Assembly (NCBI GenBank): GCA_033030425.1
Contig: JAUFSD010000003.1
Location: 2,604,001-2,668,000, forward strand
Direction of reading: 5' to 3'
DNA from: Verpa conica
Lineage: Eukaryota; Ascomycota; Pezizomycetes; Pezizales; Morchellaceae
DNA length: 64,000 nt
The position numbers and the translations under genes were made by a program. Shown one piece after another: positions 33,282 to 44,900 of this stretch. The notes under the pieces were generated by a model, which was not told the DNA's origin, did no database searches, and was given only the letters and a program-made list of their open reading frames with translations. The stretch's first letter is position 1; each line of letters starts with the position of its first letter.

Positions 33282-34620
33282 TTACTCATTCTTCAAGGGA
33301 GCAGGGCCACCATAAATCAATTCAGTCCCAAAGACCTTATCCCAGATCTTGGAAGTGACACCAAAGCCCTTCTGGTAATCAGCAAAGTGGTGCTGGAGAT
33401 GATATTTCTTCAATTCCTTGTAATATGCAGGGAGCCTAACAGGAAGTTAGCTAATATTCCCTACTACGTATTAAAGCTCGGACATGGGAATAACATACGA
33501 CTTATGGTGCAAGAAGTAATGCGTCAAATCGTAGCAAACGTATCCGAAAATACCACCACAGAAGACACTAGTAGCCGCACACCAATCCCAGAAGAACACA
33601 AAGTGCGCGAGGTGCCAAAATGGTGTCGCAAGAGCGATGAATAGTGTTGGTGGCATAACAAGACGGAGCTTATCCATGGGGAGGTAATGGTGAACACCGT
33701 GAAGTAAGAAGTGTAGCGTTATGCACACACGGTTATCTGGCATTTTTCTAGAGAGGGATTTTGTTTAGTAAAGATCCCTACTAGCAGATATTTGAGGGGG
33801 AAATATACTCATCAAGATGAAACAGGCATCGGTGTAGTACGTATTCAATCAGTGTCCACAGCGATAACCCAATACTAAAAAACCCGGCCTGTGCCGCATA
33901 GTTCGGCAATCCCTTATGCGCCTCCCAAAGCCCGTACGAGATACAAGGTAACCAAATCATCGGTATAATCCACCACGGAGTTTTACTCAGTGGTTCTAAA
34001 AAGTTCCCAAATAGTGGCGCTGACTCTCCGCCTTTGTAGTGTCGCGGTCTGTGAACCTGCTGAAGGTAGAATTCTTTTGAGAACCCACCACCCCATACCT
34101 GCATCAACAGTGGTCGGTTTAGGTCGAGGAATTTGTGCACCTTATAGTCGGTAGTGATATCGGTAGGTACTGAGAGTTCTTCGGCGCTAGACATGCCTGT
34201 CAAGGGACTTGGTGACCCAGCTCTTGGTGTTGCGCTTCTAAGAGGGGTACCAGGTGGAGACGGAGGCATGCGATTTGTCTCAGTAGGAAGGAGGCCAATC
34301 AAATAATCACTCATAATCTCATAGGCGGCTTCTGAGTGAGTGTGGGAAACCTCGTCTGCAAGAATCGCGGCGATATCTTTTCCCGCATATCTATAATTGT
34401 AATTATTTGTTAGGATGGCGTATTCGAGGAAAGGTTTGATTTTTGTGAAGATTTTATAAGGGAAAACTTACTCAAGAATCAAGTCCTCACCACCTGGATG
34501 ATCGCCTAGGAATGGTGTAATATCGTAGACACGATTCCCAATTGTAACATAGCAGGACTTTGAAGACTTGTGTTTCTCCAACTCAGCAACCGAGATGATG
34601 GGGAGACTTGAATAGGACAT
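33282..34620 (-). CDS. SCS7: Sphingolipid alpha-hydroxylase (cytochrome b5 / fatty acid 2-hydroxylase)
   Basis: Exons 34620-34472, 34390-33809, 33747-33499 and 33435-33282 give 377 residues (yeast Scs7 has 384). Introns are 61-81 nt with GTAAGT, GTATAT and GTATGT donors and keep frame. An N-terminal cytochrome b5 domain has the heme motif HPGGED at about 41-46. The C-terminal hydroxylase has the di-iron histidine clusters HRCLFH, HGVHH, HYFLHH and HLQHH, with membrane segments around WWIIPMIWLPCISYGLW and GFFSIGLSLWTLIEYVL. The enzyme sits in the ER membrane and 2-hydroxylates very-long-chain fatty acids of ceramides. A Pro/Ser-rich insert (about 95-140, PPSPPGTPLRSATP) between the two domains is probably a disordered linker. 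Confidence 0.95.
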
Positions 34621-36048
34621 GATTGGATGGAAGGTGCGAGGGTGACGGATAGAGAGGGAGGAACGTTGAGGGAAAGCTTAGAAGACTATGGGCAGAGATA
34701 AAGTATTTATCGCAGCGTAAACACGGGAAAGGGGTGGGTTAGGTGGAGGATCATGAAATTTGGTGTGGCGTGACCGTGCACCACAAACCGGCTGATTCAG
34801 CCACACCACCCTCAGAGAGGTGATGAGAACTTGCTGGCCGGTGGGAGAGGGAGGACGCTCGGCTGAAAATCTCTCGCGTGGAATTCCCCCTCATCGTGTG
34901 AATCAAATGGGTGCACATGCATACATGTATATTAGGAATCGTTTGACGTCGAGTGTCAGACCGTAGAGTGTATTCTCTGCACATTGCTGACTCCCTGGAG
35001 AGGTAGAGCAGGTGCAATACCAGTCAGTTATACCAGTCAGCCTCAACGGTTAGAATCCCGGCATATACCGGTACCAGACTCGTCACCGTTTCAAAGTAGA
35101 GGGATACACCACGGGGGAGACACTGCTCCTTCTTGCGCGTTCTGTGTTCCGTGCTCTGTTCCGTGTTCACTAAGCTCTCATCTCCGGTCGCAGAACAAAA
35201 GCTTGCTGAAATCTCCGCAGTGTTCACAACCATCCTGAGCCTTCCATTGGACTGGACGTACAGTCCAGGTAGGGAGCTGCTGCCCTGGCGTAACTAGAGG
35301 CTTGATTGGATAGATCAGTCTAGGCTGCAACCCCGTGGCCAAAACTCGACTACTTCTGGTAGAGTAGAAGGCCCAAGATTCATGTACTCAGGAAACAGGA
35401 ATCCGCAGAAACCTATCATAGCTGATAAACCTCTAATTTTATTAAATACTTGCCGGAAAGAAGCGTTGGTTAGAGGTGTAATCCTGCTCATGTTTAATCA
35501 ACCTCACGGGTCCCAATCGCTTTAATGACCACTAAGACTGCAATCTGACGGTCCAAGGAGGCCACGAATGGATTCGACTGAACTACAGGACTGCTCCCCA
35601 GACTAAGCGATTGCGAGAGCCCTTCGCCTGGTACATGCATACTCGTGTAGGGTATGTGCTCTACATTCCGAGTTATCCTCGTCTCTATAGGATACGTAAG
35701 TAATGCCAGAGTTAGTCCCTAGTCTAGCCTTGCTATATAGCGAGAATACCAGGCACTAGGGGTCCTTTCTTTTCTAGTAGCCTACATCGAGCTGTACCAA
35801 AAAAATACACAAAAATTCTCTGATTCTTCAGAAACGATTTCACAAGGTATGTTCCTCACGAGTGCTGGCTTATGATCTCTATTAATATTGATCAAATCAG
35901 ATAAGATAGTGGTTGCCGCCTAGCGTTCCTACGCGTTGCCATAGCAAACAAAGCGTCTCTCGTATGGACAAAGGAGAACAACATCCTCAAGTATTCACAC
36001 TATTCAGACAAGAGTAAATTTAATCCTAATTCTTAGGACCAGATAAAT
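34621..36048. other. Intergenic region
   Basis: This divergent spacer lies between SCS7 (minus) and the GEN1-like gene (plus). I see no gene, tRNA or clear repeat. Confidence 0.5.
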
Positions 36049-39000
36049 ATGGGTATTACCGGGTACGTTATGATAATTCACATGCATTTCCTAGAAAAAT
36101 TAGCATACTAACTCCTCGGAACAACAGACTTTATAGCGAGCTCGGCCCTGGGGAACGCATATCGTTGGCAAAGTTTGCTTCAGACCACTTCGAGACCACA
36201 GGTAGGCGTCTACGACTCGCGGTAGATGCTTCGATCTGGTCTTTCCAAGTCCAGGCTGGAAAAGGTACGTTTGTCCCATGCATAAAATGCATCTCTCAAA
36301 AAAGCACAAAAACTAACATGCGGGACCAACCAATAAGGTGGGATGAACCCAGCCCTTAGAACACTCTACTACCGGCTCCTCCGTCTCTACCAACTCAACA
36401 TAACTCCACTTTTTGTGTTCGACGGTCGTAAACGCCCCGTTTTCAAACGAAACCATAAAACAAACACAAACATAACACCTTCGTTACAAAAGAATACCAA
36501 GTCCTTTTTAAAGTTATTTGGGTTTCCATACCATGATGCTCCAGGGGAGGCAGAAGCAGAGTGTGCACTACTCCAGAAGCAAGGCGTCGTTGATGCTGTG
36601 TTGAGTGAGGATGTTGATACCTTGATGTTTGGTTGCGGGACCACTTTTCGAAACTGGTCTGGTGAGGGGAAGGCGGGTAAGACAACACCGACACATGTTA
36701 CAGTGTATGATAGTGAGTCTGTCCAGCTCGAGAGTGGGCTCACACCGAATGGAATGATACTAGTCGCGTTGATGAGTGGTGGAGATTATCTACCCGAGGG
36801 TGTACCGAAATGTGGAATCAGGACCGCAGTGGAGGCTGCAAAGGCGGGATTTGGAGAAGATCTCTGTATGCTTGGAGAAGATGATGAAGAAGGTTTTAGG
36901 GAGTGGAGAGAACGATTATCATACGAACTTGAGACCAATGAGAGTGGGTGGTTTCGGCGAAAGAATAAAGCAATAAAAATACCAGAAGATTTTCCGGATA
37001 GGATGGTGTTAGGGTATTACACAAATCCAGCTGTTTCCAACGAAGAGGCAGTAGAGAAGCTACGAAGAAAAATTGTGTGGAATGGGAAAGTTGATGTGTT
37101 TCGGCTACGAGAGTCAGTCAGATATGCGTTTGAGTGGAAGGGTAAAGGTGGTGCTGCTAAATTTGTCAGGACTCTTGCTCCGGCAATCTTGGCGCGGAGG
37201 CTTGCTGACGGGAGAGAGAAAGGCGAACTTGAGAGCATTGTCAAGGGATTCCATGGGAAGAGGGAGCATTTTTCAACGGATGGACTAAAAGAGATACGGA
37301 TCTCTTTTGTGCCCGGAGAAATTATCAAGATCGACATGGATGCCGAAGAAGAAGACGAAGTATCAGAGGAGGAAATCGACGAAGAGGATGAAGGTGTGAG
37401 GAAGCCAAAAGATTACGATATATTTGCCGTCGAAAGAGTATGGGTTCAGGATATGTTCGCCCGACAAAGTCTCCGTGAAATGATTGAAGAATGGGAGTCG
37501 CCCAAAGTCCCCAACTCCAAGCCTACAAAGAAGGCCCCAGCAAAATCAAAAGCTAAGTCGAAGGAAGGAGCTACATCAGGGTCAATCATGAGGTACCTAG
37601 ATGTTTCAAAGTCCAGAAGCCAAAACATCATGGAAAAATCTCGAGAGAAATCCCGGCAAAAAAGTCCAGAGATAAAAATCTGGGAAGACATGGAAGCGCT
37701 TACCTTAGCCACGTCTAAAGAGTCATGCGCAAGCTCAGAGTCCGAAGAAATTACTGCTGCGCACAGCCGTAATCGTCCATCTACAATACAAAAATCCTCA
37801 CAATCCGGAAGTGTCACCGAAGCTCCAAAGCCTAAAATAACGGCAGCAGCATCGAAAACAAAAGCTTCGAAACCTCCTAAGAAGCTCGCACGATGTCGGC
37901 GAGAAGAAACTTTAGAAGATTCTGATGAAGAATACTTGAATTTTCGGAAGACTGCTAGACAACCCTCTACTACTTGTGATGTATCTCAACCTCGTGGTTA
38001 CTGTTCTCCTGTATTGGACATACAGGGTGAATCATTACCAGAACATCTCTATGATTCCTCTTGTTCTTCCAGAGACAAGTATTCGCTACCCGATCTAGAT
38101 CCTTCTTTATCGCTGTCATCACCATCATCATCACCTCCAGCTCCCTCAACATATGAAACAATATTGATCGAGTCGTCGCCTGTGCCTGCCCCTGGTATTA
38201 ATGAACCCTATATCCCACCACCAATTAAGTCCTCCCAGAGGCGCAGGTCTTCTTCTGTTCCAGAGACACTATGGCGCAGTATACCAACTCATGAGCACGA
38301 CCCACGTATACTAAGAACACCTTCACCAACCAACTCCCCTAATGTAGAATTGCCACCGCCACATACACCGACGGCTGCGTTCAGTCGTCTCCAGGTAGTA
38401 GATCTACTTGACGATAATGAGCACGATGACGGTGAAAACAACGTGAATCGAGTTCTCGATTTCTCACCATCGGCTCATTTGAGTCCCAACATCACTACGA
38501 AGCGGAAAGGAAGAAAAATAAAGACGAGAGAATCACAACTAGAACCGGAGAGGGTGAAGGGAAAGAAAAAATATATTCTCACTTCTCCCATTCCTTTTCC
38601 AATTCCTGCCGCTCGTCGCCCTCATCCTACCTCACCTTTGCGAAGAATGTTCTCTGCTTCAGACACAGCTGCTATTACCAGTTCCCCTATTGAAATGATA
38701 GAGGATTTCCAAGTGGAGCTAGTAGGTGAGGAAGGGAAGGCCGCAAACAAATCCACTGTCTTTACGGAAATGAGAGAAGAAGTTAGAGTGGAGGTAACTG
38801 GCAGGAAAGTGGACAGTGCCACGAGTATTTTTGATTCAGCAGCAGCAACACAAGAAACTCAATTAGAGGTAGTGGGCGATAGAGTAGATGCTACTGGTAC
38901 TATTATATCTAGAAGGAAGATAGCACAAGAAATTCGGGTAGACGCAGTAATCTCGGAGATAGGTATCACTAGTACCATTACCACTAAAGAAACAGCTAAA

Positions 39001-39162
39001 GAGGGACCCGGAATGGTAGTGAATGGAAAGACAACAAAGAGGGTCGCTCTGAGGGAGAGCTTGGAGGGTCGGTGGGAATTCATTGAGGACGATTGGGGTA
39101 TCCGTGAGGGAAAGCAGGTGTGGAAGGATGTAGAGGTTTTAGACTTGACGGGCGATGATTAG
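36049..39162 (+). CDS. YEN1: XPG-family Holliday junction resolvase (GEN1/Yen1 type)
   Basis: Exons 36049-36062, 36128-36264 and 36338-39162 give 991 residues. The first exon is 14 nt (MGITG). Introns have GTACGT donors, with a TACTAAC branch in intron 1. The XPG N domain includes LAVDASIW (Asp38) and FVFDG (Asp79). The XPG I domain has DAPGEAEAECALLQKQGVVDAVLSEDVDT, giving the acidic metal ligands Glu121, Glu123, Asp142 and Asp144. GGDYLPEGVPKCG begins the helix-hairpin-helix clamp. The order and the SEDVDT spacing fit the GEN1/Yen1 branch better than FEN1 or Exo1. Residues from about 390 onward are long, Ser/Pro-rich and probably disordered, typical of cell-cycle-phosphorylated regulation. 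Expected role: symmetrical cutting of Holliday junctions in late mitosis. Confidence 0.9.
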
Positions 39163-39697
39163 ACTCAGTTGGGGGCTGTTTGTTCTCTAGAAAGCACCTT
39201 GGAGTTTTGGTTTTTGTTTAATTTTCTTGGTTATCTGTGGGGCGTTATTGGGTTTAGCTCTTGCTGTTTGAATTCCGCCTGCGTTGGCTAGGGCTACCTA
39301 CGTGGAACCCGTATAATAGTTATAGTTTAATAGTTAACCATTCTTTCTTTTTCTTTGCTTCCTGTAAGATGGTCGACTTGTGGTCCAACCTTCTTACCGA
39401 TCAAAAAATACAATGGAATATTGCCAACAATCCGAGGTGGTACGTTTTGTTCCGCAGCGACGCTTGTCTATACTGATCTATCGTTGAATTCCGGGGTCTT
39501 TGAGCCATTTCTACTAAAATCATTGATAGTATTCACATTCTACTCACCGATTCCACAGGCCACAATCCAATGAACAATAGCATTAGTACTAGAACTCACT
39601 TAATCAAATGCAGCGTAGCCTAACATATAGTGAAGAAACTATGCTCCACAGGATTACATTAGAAATTACAATAGCCTCCACACCGCCTAGCCAAGCT
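39163..39697. other. Convergent intergenic region
   Basis: 3' flanks of the resolvase gene and PKR1. Nothing further is seen. Confidence 0.45.
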
Positions 39698-39988
39698 CTA
39701 TTTATCCTTCTTTACTTCAACTTCATCTTTCACCTCCCCTCCTTTCTCCTTCTCCAACGCCTCCGCTTTTTTTATCGCCTCAACTTCTCCAATAAACCAC
39801 GTAATCGCAATCCACAACCCTGCGCAGATGAGACCCAAAACTACAAAGTGACCGCTTTTCGTGGCGATGAGAAGAAGTAGCAGTACAATTTGAAGTAGTG
39901 CAAAGGAGATATGGGTGGCGATGACTAGGGATTTGTTTGTGCCGGGCTCGAAGACGGAGAGCCAAATGTCCGAGAAGAAGCTGGCCAT
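39698..39988 (-). CDS. PKR1: V-ATPase assembly factor Pkr1
   Basis: This intronless gene encodes 96 residues. The N-terminus MASFFSDIWLSVFEPGTNKSL and two membrane segments (about 22-42 and 47-67), followed by a Lys/Glu-rich tail, match Pkr1. Pkr1 is a small ER membrane protein needed to assemble the Vo sector of the vacuolar ATPase. The length is similar to other filamentous fungi (shorter than the yeast protein). No oddities. Confidence 0.9.
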   Translation of the reverse strand: MASFFSDIWLSVFEPGTNKSLVIATHISFALLQIVLLLLLIATKSGHFVVLGLICAGLWIAITWFIGEVEAIKKAEALEKEKGGEVKDEVEVKKDK

Positions 39989-40328
39989 TGTAGTATAGTA
40001 CGTACCGAAAGTTGTGCCTAGGGTCTTTGGAGATATTGGGTGTTTTTTTCTTTCCCCTTTTCTCTTTTTCTCTTTCGAAGTAGACTTTTGCTGTAGAAGT
40101 CTAATTAGTCGAGCGTTTGGGAACTTCGATATTTAGGGGGTTAGAATTGTGACGTTGGAGCATATCTGTCAAAGCCGGGTAATCTAGTAAGAGATATTGA
40201 CTCGTGGCATCCAGGATGATTTATAGAGTGTGGCGTTGATCAAGGTTCTCAGATTTTTTTTGTCTTACATAAGCTGATAGCTAAGGAGACTTCTGCTATT
40301 GATGTAAGGATATTTACATAACCTATTC
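39989..40328. other. Intergenic region
   Basis: PKR1 promoter region and 3' flank of the SET gene. Nothing distinct. Confidence 0.45.
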
Positions 40329-41045
40329 TTAGTCAATGGTGGAACCCTCAGTACTTTTCTCTGTAGCTCTCCCTTGCCAGAACCCTTTCCCGTAGCTTAC
40401 ACACAACTCAGTCCCCTTCTTAATATCCTTGCTACCGACCCATAATGCCATTCTCAGCTCTCCACACTCACAACCAATTTGTCTAGTCTCAAAGACAACA
40501 TTTGGCCTTTCAAAGCCCGGAACCCCGCGGTAATCATTGACCATCCTTGCCTCATTGCCCGCTCTTCGTGCATCAACACCAACGCCTAGCTCCCGATCAA
40601 GACATAGATCATAGTCAGATGCCTCGTCTATGTCAGCCGAGTCGTGAACGTAGCCTAGATAATCCAGTATGAATGATTTTGCAGGAAGGTTCGAAGCTGC
40701 AAAGAGGCCGAACTGGCCGTTTGCTGGATGTGAGGGTGTGTTGATTTTGCGGATCTTGACAAGTGGACTAGGGGGTGAGGCTGGCGAAACTGGGGTTGGG
40801 GAAAGATTAAGTTGTGAGATTTTTGAGGTAGGAAGAGATTTTGATAATTGTGGGCGGGTGAGGTATACTATCTCAGAAGGCCAGTTTGATGGCGTTTTTG
40901 AGGCAGAAGAGGATGGGCGCTGGGAGGGTTTTTGTTGTTTTGGGGGGTTTGTCCTTTTGTTGGAGCCTCTGGGTGACATTCTTGGCGTATACTTAACCCT
41001 ATTGTTGGAACAGTCGCAGGGGGATCTCTTGTTTGGATTAACCAT
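40329..41045 (-). CDS. Small SET-domain protein
   Basis: This intronless gene encodes 238 residues. Residues 1-100 are basic and Pro/Ser-rich with no domain. The SET-like part runs from about 105: NGQFGLFAASNLPAKSFILDYLG (first SET strands), ARMVNDYRG at 166-174 where SET enzymes usually carry a RFINHSC-type motif, and ELCVSYGKGFW at 213-223 in place of ELTYDYG. The pattern resembles the small SET proteins common in Pezizomycotina. The missing NHS motif makes classical histone methylation uncertain. A methyltransferase for another protein, or a non-catalytic reader, are alternatives. Localisation is not evident, though the basic N-terminus would suit the nucleus. Confidence 0.75.
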   Translation of the reverse strand: MVNPNKRSPCDCSNNRVKYTPRMSPRGSNKRTNPPKQQKPSQRPSSSASKTPSNWPSEIVYLTRPQLSKSLPTSKISQLNLSPTPVSPASPPSPLVKIRKINTPSHPANGQFGLFAASNLPAKSFILDYLGYVHDSADIDEASDYDLCLDRELGVGVDARRAGNEARMVNDYRGVPGFERPNVVFETRQIGCECGELRMALWVGSKDIKKGTELCVSYGKGFWQGRATEKSTEGSTID

Positions 41046-42648
41046 GAGAACTTGAGCGAGACATAGCGGACCGACTGAGAGGCAAAACGATTCTTGGCAA
41101 GACAGAGGTGGCTAGAAATCTAGTTGCTTGCCTATATGTAGTGCTAGTCACTGTACCAAGGACCAATGAAATTTGAGATAAGGGATGTGGAGATAGAAGT
41201 GAGCATAGAGTAAATATTTTATAGATGATAAGAATTTGGCAATGCTAATGTGTTCATGACCGAGATCCATATCCTTCTATAGGGATTATTCTTATAAGCA
41301 GAGTTGACTGTATCGGGTTGTTTGAAGCGGTTTACATTAAATTAACTTAGTTTGGTCTTGCAGCCAGAAGCAGTAATTGACAATAGAATATTTAAACTAG
41401 TAATAAAGTGACTCACTCTTATTACGAGGATAGGTCCGTAAAAGCACAATGGCCGCGCACTTCCGGGATACAAGCATTCTAACTTAGTAACACTAAGAAG
41501 GGATATCTGAGCTGGGGTCTCTAAACATAAGGATAACGGGAATAAGTAATTATACTTGGGAGACACACTACTTTACGTGGTTTTCTGCTTGGGATTGTTT
41601 CGTCTATATAAAACTAGCGATTGGTTCGATTCTAGGAACTAAAAAGCTGGGCAAGTTCACAGAGTTCTCGTACTCCTGCTGGAAGAGTGGATTAGGGAAG
41701 TGATTTTCAATTCTAAATGGTAAGAAACTGGTAATATCCGACTAGCGCTATAGAGAGGCTCTAAAGAGAATACTCTTCTCTGTGATGTGTACACATCTCC
41801 TCCACTATCCCTCATATAAAAAAATGTCTGCATAGGATAACCCATACTTGGGATATCACTCGTACAGTTAGATATATTACAATTTTCATATCGGGGCCGG
41901 TGCCTTTCTTATAAATGCCTGTGTTTTTAACTATAGGTCTTCAACTCTTAAGCCGCTGTTAGAGCAAACCCATCACTATTTCTAAGACACCCCGCCAGCA
42001 GCTGGCTCTAGAAATATCTGTTATTGCCTCAGTTATACAATGAAGCAGATTCATTGCTCATGTATCATAGTAATGCACTTGATCTTGAATTCACTGTGGC
42101 TAGGTGCCCTTACTTGAGCGTACTTACGTAGAGACCCGAGATCCACCACGTTGTTTATGGATGGGAGGTTCTAGGTAGGATTAGGAAGTAATTTAATAGC
42201 ACTCTAAAATTTGAGAAAAGCCATTACGATCAAGATCTCAAATATGTAGTACGTGTTTACGTAGTACCAGGATGGAGTATCATCGCCGAACTCACGCGCC
42301 ACAGGTGTGTAGAAAGACACAGAGGCACAAATGTGCCGCCGGAGACGTAATCTGATAGGAGGGCTTCGACGCCACATTTTGTAGAGCGGGAGATTCACAG
42401 GCCCTAAAAAGTGCCCGGTTCGCGCTTTACTCTTGTATCTGGCGGCTGCCCGTCTAGACGTGGCGATCTACTAGAGTAAGGACTCTCCACCCCTCTCCTC
42501 TCCCAGTCCCCCTCTGTCCAGTCCAGTCCAGTTGCTGCCATCAACATCGCACACACCTTTAACCTTGCCCACACCCCTTGCAGCCCAGTTCGCTAGTCAA
42601 AGCAAAGCCACACTCTACTAGGAACAGATACACCACCCACCGCAACCG
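41046..42648. other. Intergenic region
   Basis: About 1.6 kb without a supported gene. It is AT-rich up to about 42.4 kb and then C-rich in front of the CK2 beta gene (CTCCACCCCTCTCC, then GTCCAGTCCAGTCCAG), probably promoter and leader. Confidence 0.5.
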
Positions 42649-44900
42649 ATGCCACCAACCCCGCCGCCGACAGTGACAAGCAGCACTGAGCAACATCAGC
42701 AGCAGCAGCGGTTGCCCGACGTTAACTACCCCGACGCCCGCAGCTACCAACCACTGCCCGACTCACCCACATATCCGGCGACGCCTCCGCCACAGCAGCA
42801 GGACGACGAAAATCGGCGCTTCGACTTCCCTTTGCCGCCACGCGCCCGGGCAGACACGCAGCAGACGCACGACACCCGCCGCCAGACCGCGCTCGACAAC
42901 GACGAACGCAACGAAAGCTCTTCCAAGCACCCTATCTCCTCCCCACCACCACACTCACCTCCACAACCGCTAGCAGCCATTACTAGTGCTGCTACTGCTG
43001 CCGCTGCCCTAGCTGCTGCTGAACCCCCCGCAAAGATAGCATCACCATCTGACACACTTACCGTAGCAGAGCCGCTAGAAGCCAGTACTAAGGAGGACCA
43101 AGACTACGACCTCGATATCTTAAAGAACGCTTCCTACAGACGCAGCGGAGCCACTGGTCTCCGCGGACCCATTCCTGGCCTCGTGCACCGAGGAATTGGG
43201 ATTGTCAGGCGAAACGCGGCGGGAGGACACGAAGATAGTAGTCGGGCCGGCGAGATTGCTGTTACTTCTGCTACCCCCGGTAGTGGAAGACTGAAGGAGG
43301 ACGAATTGGCGGGAAGATACGGTGCGTTACCCCGGTTGCTACCCTGCTGCCCTGCTGCCTAGCTGCCCACATATCCACCCCCCCCCCTCCCACCTTCCAA
43401 GCCCCCCACCCCCCACCATCCCCCTCCGCGCGCGGCTTGTAGATCTTTCCGCTAGGCTCCCATCACACAAAGGCTGACATGTATCGCGCACGTGTGCTTA
43501 TCATAATCTGGCTGTAGCCCAACCCCGTTCCCCTCCTCCCTCCTCTCAGAACCCCCCTTCCTCCTCCAACGCACAACCGCCGGCCTCTCCCATCCATTCC
43601 CATTCGCAACACTCGTCGGATCAGTCGGCCTCCGAAGAGGAGGAAGATCATTCCGAAGAGGAAGAAGAGGAGGAAGAAGAAGAAGAAGACATGGAGGATG
43701 AAGAGTCTTGGATTAGTAGCTATTGCAACATGGTGGGGCACGAATATTTTGCTGAGGTCAGCGAGGAGTTTATCGAAGATGATTTTAACCTGACAGGACT
43801 TGGTGCTATGGTTCCTATGTGAGTTCTTTCCTATATACGTGTATCTCTATATGTTTCCTCTTGTTGAGGATTCATTCAAGCAGCCCCCCCCCCTCTCTCA
43901 CTACATCTATCTTCTCCCGCTATCTTCATCGGTTAGGTACATTAGTCATCACTATCGTGAATCAAGCTAAATCTCTTGCTGTTATAGGTACAAGGAAGCT
44001 CTTGAAATGATTCTGGACGTGGAGCCTGAGGATGATTCCGACTCGGCTGCTTCGGCATCAGAGTCACTATCTGAACAACCTGGCGTCCAGCCCACCTACC
44101 GTCGTCGTGCCGGTCATATGCGAGTCGCCTCAGATGTCTCTATGATCGAGAACTCTGCTGAGCTCCTTTACGGCCTCATCCATCAAAGGTTCATCACCTC
44201 ACGACAAGGTATCCAAGTTATGTACGAAAAATACCTTTCGAACCACTTTGGGTTCTGCCAACGAGTATTCTGCAACAATGCTCGTGTTCTCCCCTGCGGA
44301 TATTCAGACACCCCCGGCGTAGAAACTGTCAAGCTATTTTGTCCATCCTGCTGTGACATCTATGTACCCCCTAACTCCCGCTTCCAAACTGTCGATGGAG
44401 CATACTTCGGAACAACCTTTGCCTCACTCTTTCTTATGACTTTTCCGGAACTCGACGTATCCGGTAACGGCCGCAAAGAAATATTATCAGGCACAGCACT
44501 TAACTCTGCGGGTGGTAGAAAAGGCACAAATAATGCCAACGCTCCACTAATTAACGGCGTACTTACATCAAATCTTGCACCTGGACTTGGGAAAGGTAAA
44601 CAGTATGAGATGCGAATATACGGGTTCAGGGTTTCCGAACGCGCGAGAAGTGGCCCGAGAATGGGATGGTTACGATCCAAACCCGAGAACGTTGCCATCC
44701 TCGATGAGACAACCCGGCACAGCGAGATCCCTGGGGTAGATGCAGGATACAGTAGTGATGAAGGAGAAGGACTAGAAGAGAGCGAGGGTGAAGATAGCGA
44801 AGGGGAAGACGATATGAACGCTATTGGTGGAGGACCGGCCCCAGGCAGGAGAGAAAGAAAAAGAGGGGCGAGCCCGATGGATACGAACGGTGCAAGGTGA
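42649..44900 (+). CDS. CKB1: Casein kinase II regulatory (beta) subunit with long N-terminal extension
   Basis: Exons 42649-43321, 43518-43818 and 43988-44900 give about 628 residues. Introns are long for this window (196 and 169 nt). The CK2 beta core starts at about residue 275: SWISSYC, GHEYFAEVSEEFIEDDFNLTGL, then EPEDDSDS, LLYGLIHQRFITSRQGI and the zinc ribbon (CQRVFC with CPSC), ending VDGAYFGTTFASLF. The ribbon is the dimer interface that holds the alpha subunits. A Glu run precedes the core. Residues 1-270 are Pro/Gln/Ala-rich and low complexity; the regulatory core itself does not need them. The exon 1/2 junction rests on splice signals alone. A later start, or an upstream gene joined in error, cannot be ruled out. 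The C-terminus is acidic. Confidence 0.85.
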
